Assembly: GCA_021792115.1 (NCBI GenBank)
Contig: JAJYVI010000048.1
Coordinates: forward strand, 1 to 6,962
Reading direction: 5' to 3'
From: Microcaldota archaeon
Lineage (GTDB): Archaea; Micrarchaeota; Micrarchaeia; Micrarchaeales; Micrarchaeaceae
DNA length: 6,962 bases
Part shown: piece after piece, positions 1 through 5,336 of the stretch
How positions within the stretch are numbered: position 1 is the stretch's first letter
Layout of the letters: every line of letters starts with the position of its first letter
Made by a program: the position numbers and the translations under genes
Notes under the pieces: generated by a model
What the model was told of the DNA's origin: nothing
The model's database searches: none
The model's input: only the letters and a program-made list of their open reading frames with translations

Positions 1-72
1 ATTAAAGGCTTTTAAATAAATAAGCAAAAGATTTTAAGTTTAAGCCCCTTATAATAATGTTTTTTTGGCAGA

Positions 73-176
73 CCCGTTGTAGCTCAATGGCTAGAGCGAC
101 TGGCTGTAGTTTGTATTTAAAACATGTGTTTTAAATAGATACCGGTAGGTTGGGTGTTCGACTCACCCCAACGGGA
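73..176 (+). tRNA. tRNA-Tyr (GUA) with an intron
   Basis: A complete cloverleaf can be drawn. The acceptor stem pairs CCCGTTG (73-79) with CAACGGG (169-175), followed by discriminator A176. The D arm is GCTC/GAGC (82-85/94-97) with the GG pair in its loop. The anticodon stem is ACTGG (99-103) with CCGGT (142-146), one G-U pair included. The T arm is GGGTG/CACCC (152-156/164-168) around TTCGACT. The anticodon GTA (106-108) assigns tyrosine, and the C1:G72 pair is the identity element expected for archaeal tRNA-Tyr. No CCA is encoded, so it must be added after transcription. Removing the 31-nt insert gives a normal 73-nt body. Confidence 0.95.
110..140 (+). other. tRNA-Tyr intron (canonical 37/38 position)
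   Basis: This 31-nt insert lies between G109 (position 37) and A141 (position 38), the usual archaeal intron site. A bulge-helix-bulge can be drawn: CTGT (104-107) pairs with ATAG (135-138), with 3-nt bulges 108-110 and 139-141 holding the two cuts. The intron also contains a 10-bp inverted repeat, TATTTAAAAC (114-123) and GTTTTAAATA (128-137), with a 4-nt loop. That hairpin shares bases 135-137 with the BHB central helix, so the two folds compete. The exact cut sites are inferred from the requirement for a 7-nt anticodon loop. Confidence 0.85.
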
Positions 177-262
177 ATAATAGCGTAGTTTATTTTGAAA
201 TTAATGATATATATTTTATATATATTTATTCCATCTGAATTCAACAAACCTTTAAATACATT

Positions 263-276
263 TTTATATATATAAG
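263..276 (+). promoter_or_regulatory. TATA-like promoter element
   Basis: TTTATATATATAAG is a strong archaeal TATA-box match in the 197-bp gap between the tRNA and the DUF2080-like gene. A start site about 25 nt downstream would fall near 290-300, giving that gene a leader of roughly 75-85 nt. The surrounding region is AT-rich throughout, so chance matches are easy. Confidence 0.4.
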
Positions 277-373
277 TATATCTGGTCATGATGTTTATAG
301 AATTATGCAGCATCAGTGCAACGTGTGTTCTAACATTATGTAACCGAATAAGATAATTGCAAATGGGATTAAA

Positions 374-583
374 ATGCAGAAAAATAATTTAAGTATAAAT
401 AAGTTGAAGTTTAATGATAACAATGTATTGTGCTTTTTTGAAAAAAAAGTGACAAAATTTGGAACAGGCGCAAAGATAGACTGTTCAAAAAAGTACCTGA
501 ATAAAAAAGTTTATGTTGTTGTGCTTAAGAATAATGGGCAGACCAAAAAAGAGCAAATAAAAAGTAAAAAACGCAAGCAATGA
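374..583 (+). CDS. DUF2080-like small protein (AbrB-type fold)
   Basis: A 69-residue basic protein. Residues 20-51 match the core pattern of the archaeal DUF2080 family, often labelled 'transposon-encoded protein': an E-K-x-V-T-x-F-G-x-G/S-A-K stretch (here EKKVTKFGTGAK, residues 23-34), then KKYLNKKVYVVVL. Such proteins are thought to form a swapped-hairpin AbrB-like barrel that can bind DNA or act as an antitoxin. The helix-cap segment usually reads P-K-K-Y-I/L-G-K; here it is S-K-K-Y-L-N-K, so the usual Pro and Gly are replaced. The last 15 residues are a Lys/Gln/Arg-rich tail suited to nucleic-acid binding. ATG 374 has no Shine-Dalgarno site. No transposase or toxin partner is visible, so it stands alone here. 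The family call rests on pattern recognition only. Confidence 0.65.
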   Translation: MQKNNLSINKLKFNDNNVLCFFEKKVTKFGTGAKIDCSKKYLNKKVYVVVLKNNGQTKKEQIKSKKRKQ

Positions 584-634
584 ATATATTTGCATTGCCG
601 GGAATATCTGTTTAATGCATCACATTGTATACTC

Positions 635-645
635 TATAATTTTAT
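635..645 (+). promoter_or_regulatory. TATA-like box of the rhodanese-like gene
   Basis: TATAATTTTAT is centred about 22 nt upstream of ATG 662, the spacing expected of an archaeal TATA box for a leaderless or nearly leaderless transcript. A weak GGTGAT-like sequence, GGCGAT (653-658), sits 3 nt before the ATG and could act as ribosome binding site if a leader exists. Confidence 0.45.
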
Positions 646-661
646 CAAATAAGGCGATAAT

Positions 662-985
662 ATGGCAAACGAGATAAAAGAAGTAGATCTTAATGAGGCA
701 ATTGAAATAACATCTAAAAACAAGACAAAATTAGTATGGCTTGGAAATGAGGATATAGAGGAAATCGCAACTATCTTAAATGTTGATTCTAGCAATGTAA
801 TACGACTTATGCCTATGGAAGTAATGCATAATACTCCGGAGTCATTAAAGTATTTGAATAATCATGTGCTTGTATGCTATCATGGAAATACTTCAAGAAT
901 AGTTGCGCAAGTGTTAAAGTCAAAATTTAATATAGAAACTTTCAGTTTAAGAGGGGGCATTACAAAGGTACTTGGAGAAAATTAA
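662..985 (+). CDS. Rhodanese-like domain protein, single domain, GlpE-type loop
   Basis: A 107-residue soluble protein. The C-terminal half is rhodanese-like: a hydrophobic strand (HVLVCYHGNTSRI, residues 68-80) leads into the loop C72-Y-H-G-N-T-S78, then a helix, then LRGGI (96-100). Cys72 is the expected persulfide-carrying nucleophile. The CYHGNxS loop closely resembles that of bacterial GlpE, a thiosulfate:cyanide sulfurtransferase. The N-terminal half is unusual: where most rhodaneses have a D-V-R-x-x-x-E/D-Y strand, this one reads VWLGNEDIEEI (25-35). The protein also ends soon after GGI without the customary tryptophan. It could be a sulfur carrier or sulfurtransferase, for example in tRNA thiolation, but the partner is unknown. 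It is separated by 358 bp from the next gene and is probably not part of the downstream system. Confidence 0.8.
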   Translation: MANEIKEVDLNEAIEITSKNKTKLVWLGNEDIEEIATILNVDSSNVIRLMPMEVMHNTPESLKYLNNHVLVCYHGNTSRIVAQVLKSKFNIETFSLRGGITKVLGEN

Positions 986-1343
986 TAAGATTCTAATAAA
1001 AATTTGTCAACATTAAATACAAATTATCAATATTAATGTAAAGCCTACATTATTTGCATATGAGTTATATGTAAAATACATCCCCCTAGGCTAGTTTGAG
1101 CATATAACTAATTTCATGATTTAATTTTTTGCATAACATACATACTCATTCTAATTGCTCAATTTTAATTACTGTAATCGTTTTTCAGGCTGCTAAATAC
1201 ACAAACTGAGAATAAAACTGCAGTGATGTGCAGTGCTCATAGCGTAATTTCATATGGTAAGCAGTTAATTTATGCTTAACTTCCAATAAAAACAAAATAT
1301 TAAAATAATAAAGTATGTTATTAATTTATTATTTTATGCTGTA
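986..1343. other. Gene-poor intergenic region with inverted repeats
   Basis: No convincing coding frame is seen on either strand; stops are dense in all frames. It contains a 7-bp hairpin (TAATGTA 1034-1040, TACATTA 1046-1052) just downstream of the rhodanese-like gene, a 9-bp inverted repeat (1063-1071 with 1101-1109), and weak short inverted repeats around 1217-1285. AT-rich promoter-like sequence (about 1294-1339) lies before the next gene. Confidence 0.6.
1063..1109. repeat. 9-bp inverted repeat with 29-nt spacer
   Basis: AGTTATATG (1063-1071) is perfectly inverted as CATATAACT (1101-1109). The spacer holds a C-rich patch and the palindrome CCTAGG, an island of higher GC in a very AT-rich region. 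It could be a structured RNA stem or a protein-binding site. No known element was recognised. Confidence 0.35.
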
Positions 1344-2207
1344 TTGCCTGCAGAAATTAATTTACCTGATACAATGAACCTGAAAACGCTATTATTTTTT
1401 GTATTTATCGGCATTTCACTTATGCTTGCATTTGCAGCGATTTCAATCCCTAAATCACCTTTATTGGATGTTGTAAAATTAATTCTGCTGATGATTGCAA
1501 TGCTTTTCGACGTACTTGCATTTGCTTCGAGGTTTTATATGTATCTTATGGTTCCAATGCTTGAGCAAAAAACCAATAATGTTGTCCTAAGCAATGCAGA
1601 TCCATACTGGTTTTCAACATCAATGGACTCTGTAATAACAAAACAAGGGGATAATTTTATTGCAACAGTCTATATCTCTGTTCCACTTTATAAGTCTGCA
1701 ACAGAAATGGGCGATGAGGATAAAATAAATTTTTCAATGCAGGTTAGCAGGCTTGTTGGATTGAGCAAGGATCCAACTAGGTATACAACAGAAATGTTTG
1801 TAATGAACAAGGATTCTTATATACAGACATTAAGAGACAAGATCAGTGAGGTTGAGACGAGGGAATCAGAAATCATGCAAAAGACAGATAAGGGAATTGA
1901 ACTTGAGCGAGTGCGCGGAGAGCTTTCCATGTGGAGAAATATTCTAGATAAGAGTACAAGTACGCAGTCTTTTGAGCTTGGGACATATGTCACAGTATCT
2001 GCAACAGGCACCAAGGAATTTGAAGCAGTCAGCATGGCCCAGCAAAGGGCAAGAGAAATGATTTCAGGTATAGGAGCAATTTTTGGAGTATCTCCTATAA
2101 TAGTGACTGGCCAGGATATACTTAAATATATTGAGCCAGAATATCTTATCCCATTCTCAACAGTGAGTGAGCAGCTAAGCAGAAAGATAGAAGAATCAGT
2201 CATATAA
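1344..2207 (+). CDS. Membrane protein with VirB4 N-terminal-like domain (first paralogue)
   Basis: A 287-residue protein counted from TTG 1344. ATG 1374 (residue 11) is an equally possible start, and neither has a clear ribosome site. Two hydrophobic segments (about 14-34 and 43-71) are followed by a soluble region. The soluble part begins with strands (about 86-117), followed by a central charged, helical hairpin (160-203). It ends in a strand-helix-strand unit, with the strand LGTYVTVSATG (212-222), a helix with A-x-x-x-A spacing and a VTGQDIL strand. This order resembles the N-terminal domain of VirB4/TraC-type conjugation ATPases, which lies ahead of the motor domain. The two membrane segments recall VirB3/PrgI proteins, which are often fused to VirB4. 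No Walker motifs are present, so this is not an ATPase. A paralogue follows 38 bp later, probably in the same transcript. The VirB4-N assignment is by architecture, not by a search. Confidence 0.6.
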   Translation: MPAEINLPDTMNLKTLLFFVFIGISLMLAFAAISIPKSPLLDVVKLILLMIAMLFDVLAFASRFYMYLMVPMLEQKTNNVVLSNADPYWFSTSMDSVITKQGDNFIATVYISVPLYKSATEMGDEDKINFSMQVSRLVGLSKDPTRYTTEMFVMNKDSYIQTLRDKISEVETRESEIMQKTDKGIELERVRGELSMWRNILDKSTSTQSFELGTYVTVSATGTKEFEAVSMAQQRAREMISGIGAIFGVSPIIVTGQDILKYIEPEYLIPFSTVSEQLSRKIEESVI

Positions 2208-2245
2208 TGATGTGCTATATTATTCATAAATATAATGTTTGATAA

Positions 2246-3094
2246 ATGATAATAATGGACCCAGAAGCAATAGAATATCTAACATTCACACTTCTCGTTG
2301 TTTTAATAGCCATGGCTGCATCATCCTCTTTCGGTGGCGGCATATTCTCAATAATTGCTATTATTATCTCTATTATTGCAGCAGTTGTAATACTTATGTT
2401 GAATTTTGTTGACTATATGATATTTCCAGCAGTAACAAAGCTTCTTAATATCTCTTTTTATCCTGCAAAGAACTACAAAATAGTAAAATCTCAAGACGGT
2501 GTGATAAAAAATGTCAATGGTCTTTATTATGCTACAGGCTTTGTAGCAATGAACCTTTTTGCATATTCTTTCAAGGAGGAGAGTGCGCCAGACATTGCAG
2601 AAGAGCAGCAGAAGCTAGCAGAGGCGCCAGAGTCCTGGGAAAAAGCAGTAATGAATCTAACATTTCCATTTAAGTTTCATGTTTTCTCAACAGGTCTTTC
2701 TGTTCAAACTATTAGAGACGAATTTGAAGGCAAGAGGTCATTTCAGGAATTTGAGATGTCAAAAGCACAAAAGTCAGACCATCCTGATCCAATGGTAATA
2801 AGTGAAATACAAAGGAAAATAGATGTAATAAAGGCAAGAATAGATAGGATTGCCCAAGGGGAGAAGCCTATAGCAACGCTAATGTACATAGAAACAACAG
2901 CAGTAGGCGTGAGCGAGAAGGCTGCGCTTGACCTTTTATCAGAGCAGATAAAGCAACTTCAGCTTGGATTTTCGTACCTTGATCTTGAGCTTTCAAGAAT
3001 AGTCGGGAGGGAACTATATACATTATTCAAGTTCAACTTTTCACTACCCTTGAGCTTCCAAGAAGTTGCACAGTATTTTGACCAACAACAGTAA
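2246..3094 (+). CDS. Membrane protein with VirB4 N-terminal-like domain (second paralogue)
   Basis: A 282-residue protein; ATG 2255 (residue 4, giving MDPEAIEY) is an alternative start. It has hydrophobic segments at about 10-28 and 33-53 plus an interfacial stretch ending at Pro61, then a soluble domain. It follows the first paralogue in order and spacing: Y-M-x-x-x-P after the second membrane segment, S-x-D-x-V-I (82-87), Q-T-I-R-D (154-158, Q-T-L-R-D in the first), a charged helical hairpin (about 183-203), a strand (ATLMYIETTAVG, 210-221), an amphipathic helix (223-240) and a final strand ending near a Pro. A Pro/Asp/Glu-rich loop (112-131) is an insertion relative to the first. There are no nucleotide-binding motifs. 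It probably forms a hetero-oligomer with its paralogue and docks the separate ATPase at 3737-5245. This role is inferred from domain type and proximity. Confidence 0.6.
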   Translation: MIIMDPEAIEYLTFTLLVVLIAMAASSSFGGGIFSIIAIIISIIAAVVILMLNFVDYMIFPAVTKLLNISFYPAKNYKIVKSQDGVIKNVNGLYYATGFVAMNLFAYSFKEESAPDIAEEQQKLAEAPESWEKAVMNLTFPFKFHVFSTGLSVQTIRDEFEGKRSFQEFEMSKAQKSDHPDPMVISEIQRKIDVIKARIDRIAQGEKPIATLMYIETTAVGVSEKAALDLLSEQIKQLQLGFSYLDLELSRIVGRELYTLFKFNFSLPLSFQEVAQYFDQQQ

Positions 3095-3178
3095 CTATTA
3101 GTGTAGGTAACATAAATTTGTGCCATATAAAACATAAAAATTAGAATATCTGTGTTACAAGGTCTTTTATTTTATAAC

Positions 3179-3385
3179 CTATAGAATAGTGCAAAGAAGT
3201 TTATGCATTGGCTGCAAGCCTGCTATTGCAAGCAGCATAAATGCTGCTGTTGCCAAATGCGCACCAATAGAAAACATTGCTGCTGTCAGACTTAAGATGA
3301 GAAATAAAAGTTCTATTATTGGAAGGATTCTGCCAGAGTCAAAGAAGGGGATTCTGTAGTTAAAAACAAAGGTTATGATACTCAT
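3179..3385 (-). CDS. Small two-helix membrane protein on the opposite strand
   Basis: A 68-residue hydrophobic protein (start ATG 3385, stop TAG at 3179) on the minus strand, convergent with the second VirB4-N-like gene. After a short N-terminus (MSIITFVFNYRIPFFDSGR) come two hydrophobic segments, about 20-38 and 41-58, separated only by a Ser-Ile-Gly-Ala turn, then a short basic/His tail. It overlaps no coding frame on the plus strand, and its codons (AGA, ATA, GCA-rich) look like those of its neighbours. Its coding stretch is also richer in GC than the flanks, so I take it as real. Size and hairpin topology fit small subunits of archaeal Ced-type or VirB2-like systems, but also many unrelated small membrane proteins. 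No family is recognised with confidence. Confidence 0.5.
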   Translation of the reverse strand: MSIITFVFNYRIPFFDSGRILPIIELLFLILSLTAAMFSIGAHLATAAFMLLAIAGLQPMHKLLCTIL

Positions 3386-3406
3386 ATTTTTTGATTCAAG
3401 TTTAAT

Positions 3407-3418
3407 TAGCTATAGCTA
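3407..3418. promoter_or_regulatory. 12-bp perfect palindrome, possible operator
   Basis: TAGCTATAGCTA is a perfect palindrome 21 nt upstream of the minus-strand start at 3385. Its CTATAG core lies about where a TATA box for a leaderless minus-strand transcript would be. It could be an operator, a promoter core, or chance in AT-rich DNA. Confidence 0.3.
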
Positions 3419-3457
3419 GCTCAGATACTATAGATATGGGGATAACTGGAGATAACT

Positions 3458-3598
3458 ATGCTTGAATTTGCAATGAAGAACTTTAAAAAAACAGAAGCTC
3501 TGCTTATAACTTAATCAAAGCTAGATAAATGTACATTTGAATATATAACAGGAAAAAGCATCAAAATAAAACAACTGTGGGAATAGCTTTTAAAGTAA
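3458..3598 (+). pseudogene. Decayed 3' end of a DUF4143-type AAA ATPase gene
   Basis: One frame reads MLEFAMKNFKKTEALLIT (3458-3511), stop TAA, then SKLDKCTFEY-ITGKSIKIKQ-LWE (3515-3583), stop TAG, then LLK and TAA (3596-3598). This matches the typical C-terminus of archaeal DUF4143/AAA ATPases: L-x-x-A-x-K-x-F-x-x-x-x-x-L-I-I-T, then G-K-x-I-x-V-x-P-x-W-x-W-L-L. The internal TAG sits exactly where the conserved Trp (TGG) of W-x-W-L-L belongs, a one-base change. An earlier TAA breaks the frame after LLIT. The sequence just upstream may continue the relic in another frame (ITGDNYA at 3442-3462), implying a frameshift, but this is weak. The rest of the gene is absent, replaced or eroded. Confidence 0.55.
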
Positions 3599-3680
3599 AT
3601 TGACTTTGATAGTTGCAGGTACATAATAAAATAAATAATAAAGGCAATAAAACTAAGATATTTAAAATTGATTTGATATT

Positions 3681-3707
3681 AATAGATATAGAACAATAGA
3701 TATAAAG
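3681..3707 (+). promoter_or_regulatory. Promoter region of the ATPase gene: repeated AATAGATATA and TATA box
   Basis: The 10-mer AATAGATATA occurs at 3681-3690 and 3695-3704. The second copy runs into GATATAAAG (3699-3707), a good archaeal TATA box. A start site about 25 nt downstream would lie near 3728-3732, only a few bases before ATG 3737, suggesting a nearly leaderless mRNA. The repeat may give two TATA boxes or a regulator site overlapping the promoter. Confidence 0.5.
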
Positions 3708-3736
3708 CGCAAATTCCAATTAAAACAAAGGATTAA

Positions 3737-5245
3737 ATGACCATATTAAAACTGCAGCATATAATGAGCAATGATGTTGCAAAGAGGGCATTTGTTTCAA
3801 GGCCTCCAGAGCCACCTGCCTGGGTTCTGCTTAATGACCCTTTCCAGTCAATTTTCATAGGCACTACAAGAATATTCAAAATCCCTTTTTCATGGTCTTT
3901 CATGAACCTGACAAATCCACATATATGCGTTGTTGGAATAACTGGTGCAGGAAAGAGCTATTTTGTAAAAACCCTTCTCATACGTGCAAGTTATATCTGG
4001 AATTCAAATGCTATCATAATAGACTGGGCAGGGGAATACAAGGCCTGGGTGCGACAGAGCGGAGGAATTGTCGTGTCCTTAGGCAAAGGAGACTATATAA
4101 ATATAATGGACCTTTCAGGGATGAAACCATTAGACAGGGTAAAGCAGATAATGAACTCTCTCGATATACTTACTGATATCTCAAGCTATCCTGAGCAGAG
4201 GAGGCTAACTGATGAGGCTCTTGAGCAGTCCTATCTAAATGCTGGCTTTGCACTTGCTGAAATTCCACCAAAAGACAAAGATGCACCTACATTGAAAGAT
4301 GCAATTTCTCTTCTTGATGAGAAGCTGCAAGAGGGTACTTATCAGTATCCTGCTGAGCTTGAAAATACAATATACAGGCTAAGGCAATTCGCAAGGGAAG
4401 GCGAGGATTATTTTTCAAGGAAGAGCACGCTTGACCTTGAGAAACTAGCATCTTCAGGCCTTGTCAGCATAGACCTTTCTAATCTACCTGATGAAAAATT
4501 TAGGGCGCTTGCAGGTTTGTTCATATTGCAGACTCTAAAAGAAAAAATGAGAAGCGAGGGATGGAGTGGATCAAAAGGACTCAAGGCAATGATAGTTCTT
4601 GATGAGGCATGGAAGATAGCGAGCGATGAAAAAAGCGATGCAATAATGATAGTTAGGGAAGGAAGAAAATATCAGTTTGGGCTTATAGTCGCATCACAGA
4701 ATCCAACAGATATACATGAATCCATCTTTTCCAACGTGGGGACAAATTTCATACTTAGGATAAAGTTCCAGAAGTTTCTTGATTATATACAAGGATCCCT
4801 AAATTTCTCAAACTTTATAAGGTCTGAAATTTCAAAGTTTGGGGTCGGTCAGGCAGCGGTTGAAATGGCATTCCAGACATCGATAAGGTTTCCTGAGACT
4901 TTCGTGCTTGAAAAAATATATGGAGAGGAACCTCTCTATTCTTATACAATAGACATGAGCGACATATTGACTCAGGCAGAACTTGCTGCTAACTTGATGG
5001 CTAAATCATACGAGTTTGAAAAGAGTGATCTCAGAAACAAGTTTATAGAATACAATATAGGATCTGATGAGATAGACAGCATATTTAATGCAATGGACCA
5101 GAATGACCGTTCAATAAAGATGCTTGATCTTGTAAATCTTCTGAGGGACAAAAATATAACGCTTGAAAATATAATAGCATTTCTGAAGAGCCTTAGCATA
5201 GAGGATGAAATAACCTCAAGAATAATTTCAAGGTCAAAAGCATAA
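3737..5245 (+). CDS. HerA/VirB4-type ATPase with C-terminal helical domain
   Basis: A 502-residue P-loop ATPase of the HerA/FtsK superfamily. Walker A is G67-ITGAGKS74. D96-WAGEY101 is the D-x-x-G-E-Y strand end typical of HerA/VirB4 motors. An all-helical insertion spans about 130-235. Walker B is MIVLDEAW (285-292) with catalytic Glu290. It is followed by REGRKY (307-312), holding a candidate arginine finger, and by the sensor strand LIVASQNP (316-323). The motor starts almost at the N-terminus: only about 60 residues precede the P-loop, so the usual VirB4 N-terminal domain and any membrane anchor are missing. Both are apparently supplied by the two genes upstream. Residues about 410-502 form an extra helical domain that recurs in the next gene. 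Likely role: a hexameric cytosolic motor for a type IV secretion or DNA-transfer-like complex. A chromosomal HerA is less likely because it would normally carry a HAS barrel and sit by nurA/mre11. Confidence 0.85.
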   Translation: MTILKLQHIMSNDVAKRAFVSRPPEPPAWVLLNDPFQSIFIGTTRIFKIPFSWSFMNLTNPHICVVGITGAGKSYFVKTLLIRASYIWNSNAIIIDWAGEYKAWVRQSGGIVVSLGKGDYINIMDLSGMKPLDRVKQIMNSLDILTDISSYPEQRRLTDEALEQSYLNAGFALAEIPPKDKDAPTLKDAISLLDEKLQEGTYQYPAELENTIYRLRQFAREGEDYFSRKSTLDLEKLASSGLVSIDLSNLPDEKFRALAGLFILQTLKEKMRSEGWSGSKGLKAMIVLDEAWKIASDEKSDAIMIVREGRKYQFGLIVASQNPTDIHESIFSNVGTNFILRIKFQKFLDYIQGSLNFSNFIRSEISKFGVGQAAVEMAFQTSIRFPETFVLEKIYGEEPLYSYTIDMSDILTQAELAANLMAKSYEFEKSDLRNKFIEYNIGSDEIDSIFNAMDQNDRSIKMLDLVNLLRDKNITLENIIAFLKSLSIEDEITSRIISRSKA

Positions 5246-5328
5246 TAAGCTAACAATAAATAATATAAAAATATAAGACCAAACTGCAGAAACTAAAACT
5301 AAAATAAAGATGAGTTAAAATTAAATTT

Positions 5329-5333
5329 GTGAT
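5329..5333 (+). promoter_or_regulatory. Ribosome binding site, GTGAT type
   Basis: GTGAT matches the GGTGAT part of the archaeal Shine-Dalgarno sequence and lies 3 nt before ATG 5337. The weak GGCGAT before the rhodanese-like gene has the same spacing. Confidence 0.4.
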
Positions 5334-5336
5334 ATT

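Larger units (their letters stand above)
3386..3736. other. Intergenic region: palindrome, gene relic, ATPase promoter
   Basis: This 351-bp stretch has no intact gene. From left to right it holds the 12-bp palindrome, two copies of GATAACT 10 bp apart (3441-3447, 3451-3457), the DUF4143 relic, and an AT-rich stretch ending in two copies of AATAGATATA plus the TATA-like box of the ATPase gene. Confidence 0.6.

Noticed and set aside
60..66. Run of seven T as terminator of an upstream gene
   Set aside because: T-runs can terminate archaeal transcription, but no upstream gene is visible in the first 60 bases, so it cannot be supported.
131..313. 60-codon minus-strand frame overlapping the tRNA
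   Set aside because: It overlaps the tRNA 3' half and an AT-rich spacer. Its composition (Ile, Tyr, Asn-rich) is what random AT-rich DNA gives, and no motif is seen.
1817..2227. 136-codon minus-strand frame
   Set aside because: It lies almost entirely opposite the first VirB4-N-like gene, whose frame has domain structure. The antisense translation is Ser/Leu/Ile-rich with no pattern, a typical shadow.
3892..4176. 94-codon plus-strand frame inside the ATPase gene
   Set aside because: It is out of frame across the Walker A region of a clearly real ATPase. Its cysteine- and asparagine-rich translation is an artefact.
3737..5245. Chromosomal HerA of the HerA-NurA end-resection system
   Set aside because: No HAS barrel precedes the P-loop, no nurA, mre11 or rad50 is nearby, and the C-terminal domain is not that of HerA. 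The neighbours point to a membrane machine.
4972..5256. 94-codon minus-strand frame opposite the ATPase C-terminus
   Set aside because: It is opposite the helical tail domain, which is supported by its paralogue in the next gene. The Ser/Ile/Leu-rich translation is a shadow.
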